DNA of 64,000 bases, taken from the NCBI GenBank assembly GCA_024233215.1, contig JACKPW010000010.1, positions 177,293 through 241,292 on the forward strand. Direction: 5' to 3'. The translations under genes were made by a program, and so were the position numbers. Under the pieces are notes generated by a model. That model made no database searches. It saw only the letters and a program-made list of their open reading frames with translations, and was not told where the DNA came from. Every line of letters starts with the position of its first letter. Positions within the stretch are counted from its first letter, which is position 1. Positions 24,099 through 31,679 of the stretch are shown here, in pieces. Origin of the DNA: Verrucomicrobiales bacterium. Its GTDB lineage: Bacteria; Verrucomicrobiota; Verrucomicrobiia; Limisphaerales; J093.

Positions 24099-26312
24099 AT
24101 GCTCGCGCCCGTGTCAACAAGCGCAGCCCATGGCGCCGGAACCCCCCGGCAAGGCGTTCGACTGGTGTCCATCCGCACCAGTCTGCTGGCGGGCTTCGGG
24201 GCCGTGCTCCTGGTGATCGGGTTGGGGTTGGCTTACAACAATCTCCGGGTCGGGGACCGTATCCAGCGCTGGATCGCCACCTCATTGTTGGAGAAGACGG
24301 CGGACCTTACCGAGGCCAAGGTGGAGAGCTTCCTCCAGCCCACGGAACACCTGTGCTCGGTGCTGGCGCTGATGGCCGAATCGCGACTGATTGACGATGC
24401 GCAGCCCGCCTCGGTGGTGCGCATGGCCGCGCCGCTGCTGACCAACCTGGGTGCGGTCAGCTCGATCAACCTGGGAGGCTCCGATGGATGGGGTCTGTTG
24501 GTGATCGCCGACGGCAGCGGCTGGCGAACCCGTGAGGTGCAGGCGGAGGCGCGTCCCGGTCAGGTCGAGTGGGCGCAGTGGTCGGCGGCGGGTGAGATGC
24601 TGACCAATTGGACTGAGGCCCTGCCCTACGACCCACGGGAGCGGCCCTGGTACCAGGCCGGCCTCAAATACCGTCCCACCGGCGGCACGAATACCGCCCC
24701 GGCGTTGCCGCAGGTGGTCTGGACCGGACCTTATGTTTTCCAGACCACGCAGGGCCTGGGCATGACGGCGTCGGTGGCGGTCAGTGCCCGGCGCGCCCAA
24801 CGCCTGGTGGTGGCCTGCGACGTCCTGTTGGAACGGCTGGACCAGTTCGCCCGGGCGCATCCCCCGACACCGGGCGGTTGGACCATCATCGTGGACGACG
24901 AGACCCGGGTGCTGGGTTCTCCCCGACGGAACGCGCCCGACTCGGGAGCGCCCCCCCGCCGTGGGGTGCAAAAGGTGACCGAGGCGCCCGTCCCCGAACT
25001 GGCTGCGGTGGCGCAGGCATGGCTCGCCGCGGAGCGACCGACGGACTTCATTCGCGCGATTCGGGCCGAGGGTGAGGATTACTGGTTCAGCGCCCGGGCG
25101 ATCCAGGTTTCCGGCACCCGGCTTTGGGCGCTGATGATCGTGCCGGAGGCGGACTTGATCGGCGAGCTTTCCCGCGAACGGCAGATCTTGGTCGGCGTTC
25201 TGGCCGGCGCCCTGTTGCTCGCCCTCGTGCTGTCCCTGGTGCTGGCCGGCAGCTACAGTGCGCCGTTGCGCGACCTGGTGGGCCGCAGCGAACGCATCGA
25301 ACGCCTGGACCTCACGGTGCCCCGCCGGCAAAGACCGGCCACCTCCCGCATCCGCGAGGTCAACCGCCTGTTTCGCGCCCAGGCGCGCATGCGCAGCGCC
25401 CTCGAGTCCTTCAGCCGCTACGTGCCGGTCGAGGTCATCCGCGAACTGCTTGATCGCGGGGAAGCTGCGCGCATCGGAGCCCGACCGGCGGAACTGACGG
25501 TGATGTTCAGCGACATCCGGGGGTTCACGACCATTAGTGAGACAATGCCCCCCGATGCCCTGGCGGAACTGCTGTCCGAGTACTTCGACGCCCTGCAGCA
25601 CCTGATCGAGACGGGGCGCGGCACCACTGACAAGTTCATCGGCGACGCCATCCTCGCCTTCTGGGGCGCCCCGAAACCGGATCCCGAACATGCGCGGCAC
25701 GCCGTGGAATCGGTCCTGGCCTGCACCCACCAGCTCGCCGGTTTGAACCGGGCCTGGGAGACCGCCGGGAAGCCCCGCCTGGACACCTGCTTCGGCCTCG
25801 CCACCGGCCCGGTGGTCGTCGGCAATGTGGGAGCCCATTCCCGCATGAACTACACCGTCCTCGGCAACACGGTCAACGTCGCCAGCCGGCTCGAGCATCT
25901 CTGTCGCGAACTGGGCTGCCAGATCCTGGCCACGGAAACCGTGAAGGCCGCTGGCGGCGAAGGCCTGGTCTGGCGCCGTGTCGGCCCCGTGGCCGTCCGG
26001 GGCAAACGCGAATTGCTCGAGGTCTTCGAACCGCTGGGCATCCGGGAGGACATCGATGACCTGACCCTCGAGTTCGGCCGCGCCTACGAAACCGCCCTGC
26101 AACACTTCCTGCGAGGCGACTTTACCCTCGCCGTGGCGGGGCTTCAGCCCTGGCGGGGCCCCGTTCATCCCGCCGCCGAGGCCCTGGCCGCCCGCTGCGA
26201 ACGGTATCAACGCGGCACCCTGACCGGACCGCCGTTCCTCGTCGCCGGTCAGCCTCAGCCCACCCGCGATTCCGCCCACCTGCGCAAGGCCGGAGGCGCC
26301 GATGAATCCTGA
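24099..26312 (+). CDS. Membrane sensor adenylate/guanylate cyclase (class III)
   Basis: Protein of 737 residues. A transmembrane helix (about 27-46) is followed by an extracytoplasmic sensor (about 50-355) that resembles a Cache module (ERPWYQAGLKYRPT), a second helix (about 363-383) and a linker. The class III cyclase domain (about 460-620) has the two metal aspartates Asp472 in MFSDIRGFTT and Asp516 in KFIGDAILAFW, and the transition-state pair Asn593/Arg597 in NTVNVASRLE. Lys512 points to ATP as substrate, but the second purine-selecting position is Asn590 (GNTVN) rather than the common Asp. A C-terminal tail of about 90 residues follows. It probably makes cAMP in response to an external ligand. 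Confidence 0.9.
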   Translation: MLAPVSTSAAHGAGTPRQGVRLVSIRTSLLAGFGAVLLVIGLGLAYNNLRVGDRIQRWIATSLLEKTADLTEAKVESFLQPTEHLCSVLALMAESRLIDDAQPASVVRMAAPLLTNLGAVSSINLGGSDGWGLLVIADGSGWRTREVQAEARPGQVEWAQWSAAGEMLTNWTEALPYDPRERPWYQAGLKYRPTGGTNTAPALPQVVWTGPYVFQTTQGLGMTASVAVSARRAQRLVVACDVLLERLDQFARAHPPTPGGWTIIVDDETRVLGSPRRNAPDSGAPPRRGVQKVTEAPVPELAAVAQAWLAAERPTDFIRAIRAEGEDYWFSARAIQVSGTRLWALMIVPEADLIGELSRERQILVGVLAGALLLALVLSLVLAGSYSAPLRDLVGRSERIERLDLTVPRRQRPATSRIREVNRLFRAQARMRSALESFSRYVPVEVIRELLDRGEAARIGARPAELTVMFSDIRGFTTISETMPPDALAELLSEYFDALQHLIETGRGTTDKFIGDAILAFWGAPKPDPEHARHAVESVLACTHQLAGLNRAWETAGKPRLDTCFGLATGPVVVGNVGAHSRMNYTVLGNTVNVASRLEHLCRELGCQILATETVKAAGGEGLVWRRVGPVAVRGKRELLEVFEPLGIREDIDDLTLEFGRAYETALQHFLRGDFTLAVAGLQPWRGPVHPAAEALAARCERYQRGTLTGPPFLVAGQPQPTRDSAHLRKAGGADES

Positions 26313-27528
26313 ATCGTCGCGTCGATCGGAAGGCAGCGTCACGGCCCGGCATTTCTGGACCGGCAAACCCGTGCGGCTCGGCTGGCGGGACGGCCGGTTC
26401 ACCGCCATGCATGAGGTCCGGCAGGCCTCCGGGCCCGCCTTCCTCGCCCCCACCCTGTTCGATCCCCAGATCAACGGCTTTGCCGGCGTGGATTTCCAGC
26501 AGAATGCCCTGGAGGAAAGCGACCTCGTCCGGAGCGTCCGCGTGCTCCGACAAACCGGCTGCACCCGGTTCCTGCTGACGCTCATCACGGATGACTGGAC
26601 CGCCCTGACCACTCGGCTGGCGCACCTGCACGCTTTGCGCCAAGCCCACCCGGAACTGCGCGATGCGATCGCCGGCTGGCATTTGGAGGGGCCCTTTCTC
26701 TCAACCGAACCGGGATTCCGTGGAGCTCACAATCCCGCCATGATGCTCGATCCCGTCCCCCGCCGAATCGAGGAACTGCGCCGGGCCGCCGGAGACGACC
26801 TGCTGCTGTTGACACTCGCCCCGGAACGGCAGGGCGCCGTCGAGGCCATCGCCCGCGCGACCTCCCTGGGCATTCGGGTCAGCCTCGGCCACACCAACGC
26901 CACCGCCGCTCAACTGGCGGCCGCCCGTGACGCCGGTGCCACCGGCTTCACTCATCTGGGTAACGCCTGCCCGCAAACCCTCGACCGTCACGACAACCTG
27001 CTCTGGCGCGTCCTGGACACGCCGGGCCTCCAAATCAGCCTCATTGCCGACGGTCGCCACGTCGCGCCGCCACTCTTCCGGCTGATCCACCGTCTGCGCC
27101 CTGCGGGCACGGTGCTCCACACCACCGATGCCATGGCCGCCGCCGCCGCCCCCCCCGGCCGCTACACCGTGGGGTGGCTCAAATTGGACGTCGGCCCGGA
27201 TCGCATCACCCGGCAACCCGGTCACACGAACTTTGCCGGCTCGGCCCTGACACCCGTGGAGATGGTGTTCCGCGCGTCCGCCATGCTGGGGGGTTCCTGG
27301 CAACAGGCCTGGCTGGCCGGTTCCCGGCACGCCACCGGCTGGCTGGGACTTGCCACCGGTTTCAGCATCGGGGCTCGCGCGGACTTTTGTCTCGTCACCG
27401 TGGACGATGCGGGCCGGCTACGCGGGTTGCGGACCTTTGCGGGCGGCGAGGAGGGCGCCCAACTCGACGAGGACGCGATCGGCCTTGATGCCTTCCAGCC
27501 CGGCGGGATCGTCGAGGACACGGATTGA
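26302..27528 (+). CDS. nagA: N-acetylglucosamine-6-phosphate deacetylase-like amidohydrolase
   Basis: Amidohydrolase of 408 residues. Family motifs are present: DPQINGFAGVDF (54-65), the metal-binding HLEGPF (127-132), SLGHTNA with His197, THLGNA with His218, and TTDAM with Asp276. NagA removes the acetyl group from GlcNAc-6-phosphate in amino-sugar recycling. It overlaps the cyclase gene by 11 bp. The homologous part ends at about residue 380; the last ~30 residues are read from sequence that is also the antisense 3' end of the GT9 gene, which suggests the original stop was lost. Another amidohydrolase specificity is possible. Confidence 0.85.
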   Translation: MNPESSRRSEGSVTARHFWTGKPVRLGWRDGRFTAMHEVRQASGPAFLAPTLFDPQINGFAGVDFQQNALEESDLVRSVRVLRQTGCTRFLLTLITDDWTALTTRLAHLHALRQAHPELRDAIAGWHLEGPFLSTEPGFRGAHNPAMMLDPVPRRIEELRRAAGDDLLLLTLAPERQGAVEAIARATSLGIRVSLGHTNATAAQLAAARDAGATGFTHLGNACPQTLDRHDNLLWRVLDTPGLQISLIADGRHVAPPLFRLIHRLRPAGTVLHTTDAMAAAAAPPGRYTVGWLKLDVGPDRITRQPGHTNFAGSALTPVEMVFRASAMLGGSWQQAWLAGSRHATGWLGLATGFSIGARADFCLVTVDDAGRLRGLRTFAGGEEGAQLDEDAIGLDAFQPGGIVEDTD

Positions 27529-28377
27529 ACCGCCGCGCGGATGCCAGACCTCGCGATTGGTGGGCCCCCAAAGCGCCAGGCCGGGCAACCCGACCGCCGC
27601 GGCGAGATGCGTGATTCCTGAGTCGTGGCCGACAAACACCGTCGCCCCCGCCAATCGCGCCGCCACCTCGATCAGCGGCTCGTTCACCGCCGACTCCAGC
27701 CGGTCCGCCGGCCAGAGCGCCGCAAGCTTCCGGGCCCGGTCCCCCTCCGCCTCGCCGGCAATCATCAGCAACCCGCAATCCGTGTCCGCCGCCAACCGTT
27801 GCAGCAAGTTCGCCCACCGCGCTTCCGGCCAGTTTTTCGCCACGCTGCCGCTGCCGGGATGCACCGCCACCACGGGCCGGCCATCCCCCCGTCGCCGTTC
27901 GCGACCGGCCTGCACCGCCACCCGGGGCACCGGATCGGCATCCACCACCGCCAGGCGTTCGAGCGGTTTGAGGAACGTGTCGGTCGCATGGAGCGTCAGC
28001 ACCTCATCTGGGCGATGCGGTCCCGCGATGTACTGCGCCTTGGAGACCCGCCGGACGTTGGTTTCGAAAAAGCGGTCCGGGTCGTACAGGTAGCTGATGA
28101 TGATGTCGAAGCCGGCGAGGAACGCCGCCTCCGCTTCGGGCAGGCGGGGCCCGGTCTTCGGGTTGAAGAAGAGGGCGAACCCTCGGCTCTCGATGGCATG
28201 CAACCCGTCCGCCACGCCCGCCAGCAGGGCCAGTTCGGCAATGCGCGGATAACCCAGCACCGTGATTTCGGTCCGGGGGAAAGTAGCCCGGATCGCCGCG
28301 AGTGCCGGCAACGTCAGGATGAAATCGCCGATGGCACCGCCCCGAATGACAAGGATTCTGCCCTGAGGCGGTTCCAT
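27418..28377 (-). CDS. Glycosyltransferase family 9 (heptosyltransferase-like)
   Basis: Cytoplasmic glycosyltransferase of 319 residues with the GT9 pattern. The N-terminus RILVIRGGAIGDFILTLPAL holds the GxIGDxxL motif. VAVHPGSGSVAKNWP and the donor-site stretch GHDSGITHLAAAVGLPGLALWGPTN are typical. GT9 enzymes add heptose or similar sugars to LPS core. The precise acceptor is not evident. The ATG at 28377 fits the conserved start. It lies 8 bp after a membrane-protein gene on the same strand, and its last 111 bp overlap the end of nagA on the opposite strand. Confidence 0.88.
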   Translation of the reverse strand: MEPPQGRILVIRGGAIGDFILTLPALAAIRATFPRTEITVLGYPRIAELALLAGVADGLHAIESRGFALFFNPKTGPRLPEAEAAFLAGFDIIISYLYDPDRFFETNVRRVSKAQYIAGPHRPDEVLTLHATDTFLKPLERLAVVDADPVPRVAVQAGRERRRGDGRPVVAVHPGSGSVAKNWPEARWANLLQRLAADTDCGLLMIAGEAEGDRARKLAALWPADRLESAVNEPLIEVAARLAGATVFVGHDSGITHLAAAVGLPGLALWGPTNREVWHPRGGSIRVLDDPAGLEGIKADRVLVELGALLAARKGPQPA

Positions 28378-28385
28378 GCCGCCGG

Positions 28386-28952
28386 CTAGGGTTGCACCAA
28401 CTCCGCGGCCCGAATCGCCGTCATCCCGATCACCGCCACCGCCAGGCCAAACCCCAACCGCACCATGCTCCCGGTCCGAATGCGGTTCCCGGTGGCGGTC
28501 ATCCAGCCGATGTAATCCCGCAGCCGCCAGGGCGAAACCGTGATCCAGATCGCCGCGATGATGGACAGATAACACCACGCCGTGACGATCAACCGCCATT
28601 GGGTGTCCAGCCACTGGATCGACATCAGCACGACGTGCGCCACCAGCAACGCCACCACGGCCAGGCCGCGCACCGCCAGGAAGTCCCGTACAAAGACACA
28701 CGTGCCAAAGCCGATGATCGAAAAGCCGATGAACATGATCGGCTTGAACGTGGCGAAATCCGCCACCGTATCGCGCTTCAGGTTCCACAGGAACCACACC
28801 GTGCCCAGCGGCATCAGGATGTTCCCCCACAGATCGGAGCGCGGGAACTTCTTCAGCGCCTCACCGAAGCGCTCCGGCTTCAACAGTCCCATGATCTGCG
28901 GCAGGCCGTAGGCCAGTCCAAGCAGTGTCACCAGAATCCAGGCTTTCATCAT
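28386..28952 (-). CDS. Conserved hypothetical membrane protein
   Basis: Protein of 188 residues with about six hydrophobic segments (around 5-20, 45-58, 70-86, 93-112, 120-138 and 165-185). No catalytic motif is visible and I do not recognise the family. Two ATG codons (28952 and 28949) lie in tandem. It is the first gene of a pair with the GT9 gene (8-bp spacing), so a role in envelope glycan synthesis is possible but unproven. Confidence 0.75.
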   Translation of the reverse strand: MMKAWILVTLLGLAYGLPQIMGLLKPERFGEALKKFPRSDLWGNILMPLGTVWFLWNLKRDTVADFATFKPIMFIGFSIIGFGTCVFVRDFLAVRGLAVVALLVAHVVLMSIQWLDTQWRLIVTAWCYLSIIAAIWITVSPWRLRDYIGWMTATGNRIRTGSMVRLGFGLAVAVIGMTAIRAAELVQP

Positions 28953-29059
28953 GTGTCAAAACGTTCCAACCCGCAGCGTAGTCCCGGACGTCGGTCCGCG
29001 CACCTGTTTCCTCGTCAGCATCGATCCGCGTCGACTGACCTCGGCGGCTACGTATTCGT

Positions 29060-30421
29060 TCAATTCTCGTCGAGGTGGCTCACGGGATCGCCGTAAAGGG
29101 TCACGTTGCTGGCCCGCCCGATCCGCAACGGCACCACCGCCCCCACCTGCTGCGGCGCCCCATCGAAAACCACGATCTTGTTGCAGGACGTGCGGCCTTC
29201 CAGACGCTCGGGATTGCGCCGGCTCGGCCCCTCCACCAGCACTTCCACCTTCCGCCCCACCAACGCCGCGTACCGATCGGTGGCGATCTCGTTGATCAAG
29301 TCCAACAGCCGGGCGTGCCTCGCCTCAATGACTTCCTTCGGCAACTGCCCGTCCATTTCCGCCGCCGCCGTCTGCCGGCGCGGCGAATACTTGAACACAA
29401 AGGCCGCATCGAACGCCGCCTCCCGCGCCAGACCCAGCGTCTCCTCGAAGTCCGCCTCCGTCTCGCCGGGAAACCCGACAATTAAATCCGTGCTCAGCCC
29501 GACGTCCGGTCGCACGGCCCGCAACTTCCGCACAATCTCAAGAAACCGCTCCCGCGTATACCCCCGGTGCATCGCCCGCAGCACCCGGTCGCTCCCGCTC
29601 TGCACCGGGATGTGCGCGCTGGTACAAAGCTTGGAAATGCTCCCGTACGCCGCGATCAAATCGTCGCCGTAACCCTTCGGATGCGGCGAGGTGAACCGGA
29701 TGCGTTCGAGACCTTCCACCGCGTTCACCGCCTCGAGCAACTGGACGAACGCCGAGAGGCCGTCGCGTTCCCCGATTTCGCGCCGACCATAACTCGTGAC
29801 GATCTGGCCGAGCAACGTGATCTCGCGCACGCCCCGCGCCACTAGGCCGCGGCATTCCTCGACGATCTCGGCGATGGACCGGCTCCGCTCGCGCCCCCGC
29901 GTGTGCGGCACGATGCAGAAGGTGCAATGCTGGTTGCAGCCCTGCATGATGCTGACGAACGCCGTGACCGACCGCGGTTCGCCGGCGAGGTTCAGCACAT
30001 GATCGCGAATCTCGCGCTCGCTGCCCGCCTCCTCGCCGACTTCGCAAATCGTCTTCCGCCGCCCAGCCAGGAGTTCGTCCACGAGTTCCCCGGCCCGGTG
30101 GAACTTCTGCGTGCCCAGTACGAGTCGAACCCCGGGCACGTCCCGCACCAGTTCCTCACCGCGGCTTTGCGCCATGCAACCGAGGAATCCAAGCAATACG
30201 TGGGGCCGATGCCGCCGCACTTCGGCCGCCAGGGTGCGCATCTTGCCCACGGCCTTGCGCTCCGCCTGGTCGCGCACGCTGCACGTGTTCAGGAGCACCA
30301 CGTCCGCCACCGCCTCCGACCGCGCCAGGGCATAGCCGCGCCGGATGAAACTCGCCGCGACCGCCTCGGAGTCGCGCTCGTTCATCTGACAGCCGTAGGT
30401 TTTGATGTAAACGCTGGGCAT
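29060..30421 (-). CDS. miaB: tRNA-2-methylthio-N6-dimethylallyladenosine synthase
   Basis: Radical-SAM methylthiotransferase of 453 residues that makes ms2i6A37 in tRNAs. The N-terminal UPF0004 domain holds Cys11 (KTYGCQMNERDSE), Cys47 (LNTCSVRDQAERK) and Cys82 (GCMAQ), the ligands of one iron-sulfur cluster. The radical-SAM motif CNQHCTFC gives Cys162, Cys166 and Cys169. A TRAM domain ends the protein. The MNERDSE motif separates MiaB from the related RimO and MtaB proteins. The start is set by the MPSVYIKTYG block. Monocistronic as far as can be seen. Confidence 0.94.
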   Translation of the reverse strand: MPSVYIKTYGCQMNERDSEAVAASFIRRGYALARSEAVADVVLLNTCSVRDQAERKAVGKMRTLAAEVRRHRPHVLLGFLGCMAQSRGEELVRDVPGVRLVLGTQKFHRAGELVDELLAGRRKTICEVGEEAGSEREIRDHVLNLAGEPRSVTAFVSIMQGCNQHCTFCIVPHTRGRERSRSIAEIVEECRGLVARGVREITLLGQIVTSYGRREIGERDGLSAFVQLLEAVNAVEGLERIRFTSPHPKGYGDDLIAAYGSISKLCTSAHIPVQSGSDRVLRAMHRGYTRERFLEIVRKLRAVRPDVGLSTDLIVGFPGETEADFEETLGLAREAAFDAAFVFKYSPRRQTAAAEMDGQLPKEVIEARHARLLDLINEIATDRYAALVGRKVEVLVEGPSRRNPERLEGRTSCNKIVVFDGAPQQVGAVVPLRIGRASNVTLYGDPVSHLDEN

Positions 30422-30687
30422 CCTGACCCGACCAAAGAGGCGTGAACCTACGGCGCCCCCACCGGGTTGAAAAGCGGGAATTCAGGTGGGGTTGGGTCAG
30501 ACGAACGTTGCGGGAAGCGGGGTGAAACCGGTCCAGCCCCGGAGGGGCGAAAGAAACGCGTCCCCTTCCACCACGGTCCTTTCGTCCCTCACCGGACTCG
30601 CTCGCGGCACCGTCCGTTCTCCTCGGCGGGTCCAGTTCATTCATTCAGATGGCGGACACAGGACTTCGATGCTCAACCCTACCAGCA

Positions 30688-31224
30688 TCAATCGGCCCCA
30701 GGCGGCTTTGACGCAGCCCCTGTCTCTGAGCGAGCCGGCAAATTCCCGCGCGCTGGACTGACCTCCGCGGCCTTCCCCGTGTGTCCCATCTCAGCGAGAA
30801 TCTCCTCCCACTGCTGCCTCGAAACCTCACGCGCTGGCGGCGGTCCCCAAGCGTTCATGAGCGCCTCAGACATCGGCGCAAGCGCCTCGTCACTGACAAC
30901 ATAGTACCTATTCGCTTTGGGATCCCTCAGACACAAGAGAGCATCCACCCAACCAAACCGCACATCCCCGAGCCGAAACGAGCCTGAGTAGGCCGGGAGA
31001 ATACGCTTCCTGATCTCCACGCGCGAAGGATCCTGGAACTGCTTGACGATCTGTTTCACCCTGTCAACCGCACTCTGCGCGAGGGGGAAGACCATGCCGT
31101 CGTAGGTCTGAAAGACCACGTTCGTCGAGGCAAGCGCGCGTGTGATCGTGGCGGCCGGTGGTTTGCCGCAGCCAGTGAGCAGCATGACGACCACTGCAAT
31201 GCTGGGACCGATGGACTTTCTCAT
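30688..31224 (-). CDS. Putative lipoprotein, function unknown
   Basis: Protein of 178 residues. The N-terminal signal ends in a lipobox (VVVMLLTGC, cysteine at 19), so it is probably a lipoprotein. The mature part is mixed alpha/beta with no known motif; the last ~25 residues are low-complexity (PARGNLPARSETGAA). The ATG at 31224 overlaps the TGA of the upstream DUF2442 gene (ATGA), so the two genes are translationally coupled. Function unknown. Confidence 0.72.
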   Translation of the reverse strand: MRKSIGPSIAVVVMLLTGCGKPPAATITRALASTNVVFQTYDGMVFPLAQSAVDRVKQIVKQFQDPSRVEIRKRILPAYSGSFRLGDVRFGWVDALLCLRDPKANRYYVVSDEALAPMSEALMNAWGPPPAREVSRQQWEEILAEMGHTGKAAEVSPARGNLPARSETGAASKPPGAD

Positions 31225-31523
31225 GCCGAACAACAAATGACCCAGGCACGGGCACGGATCCGCCGAAGGTTCGGAAACACCTCTTCGGGCTGCTTTCCGG
31301 TCAGTCGCAGGTAGAGTGAATCGGGGCACAAGTCCACCTCGCCCGGCCATTCGGGTGCGCCTTCGTCGGAGAGCTTCACCTGCTCAAAGACCCCCGGCTG
31401 CATCCACGAGGAGAACACCCCCCGCCCGGCCAACCGGGAAAGGTCAACCACCCCCTGGGTGCCATCCTCGCATCGAAGGAACAGCCCGAAGTCCTCACGA
31501 GCGGACAGTTCGATGATCTTCAC
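31221..31523 (-). CDS. DUF2442 domain protein
   Basis: Small protein of 100 residues with the DUF2442 layout: a short N-terminal strand pair followed by DGTQGVVDLSRLAGRGVFSSW and WPGEVDLCPDSLYLRL. This family is often next to a DUF4160 gene in toxin-antitoxin-like pairs, but no DUF4160 gene is adjacent here; instead it overlaps a lipoprotein gene by 4 bp. A GTG at 31523 is the start. Role unknown. Confidence 0.75.
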   Translation of the reverse strand: MKIIELSAREDFGLFLRCEDGTQGVVDLSRLAGRGVFSSWMQPGVFEQVKLSDEGAPEWPGEVDLCPDSLYLRLTGKQPEEVFPNLRRIRARAWVICCSA

Positions 31524-31679
31524 GCGGCAGCAAGCGTAGCACAGAACTTCAGCTGAAATCCACCGGCCTCAACCGCAGGACTGCAGGACCTCCAAGCAGG
31601 CATTCGAACCGTAACGACTTTCCAGTCGGCCTGTCCACCGGAGAGGCCGAGGTTCCCGTGGCCAGCCGGACAGCCGGCG

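Noticed and set aside
24282..26612. Minus-strand open frame of 776 codons opposite the cyclase
   Set aside because: Shadow of the cyclase and start of the deacetylase gene; residue composition is unnatural and no motif is seen.
31221..31523. Toxin-antitoxin system based on DUF2442
   Set aside because: The usual DUF4160 partner is absent and the downstream protein is a lipoprotein.
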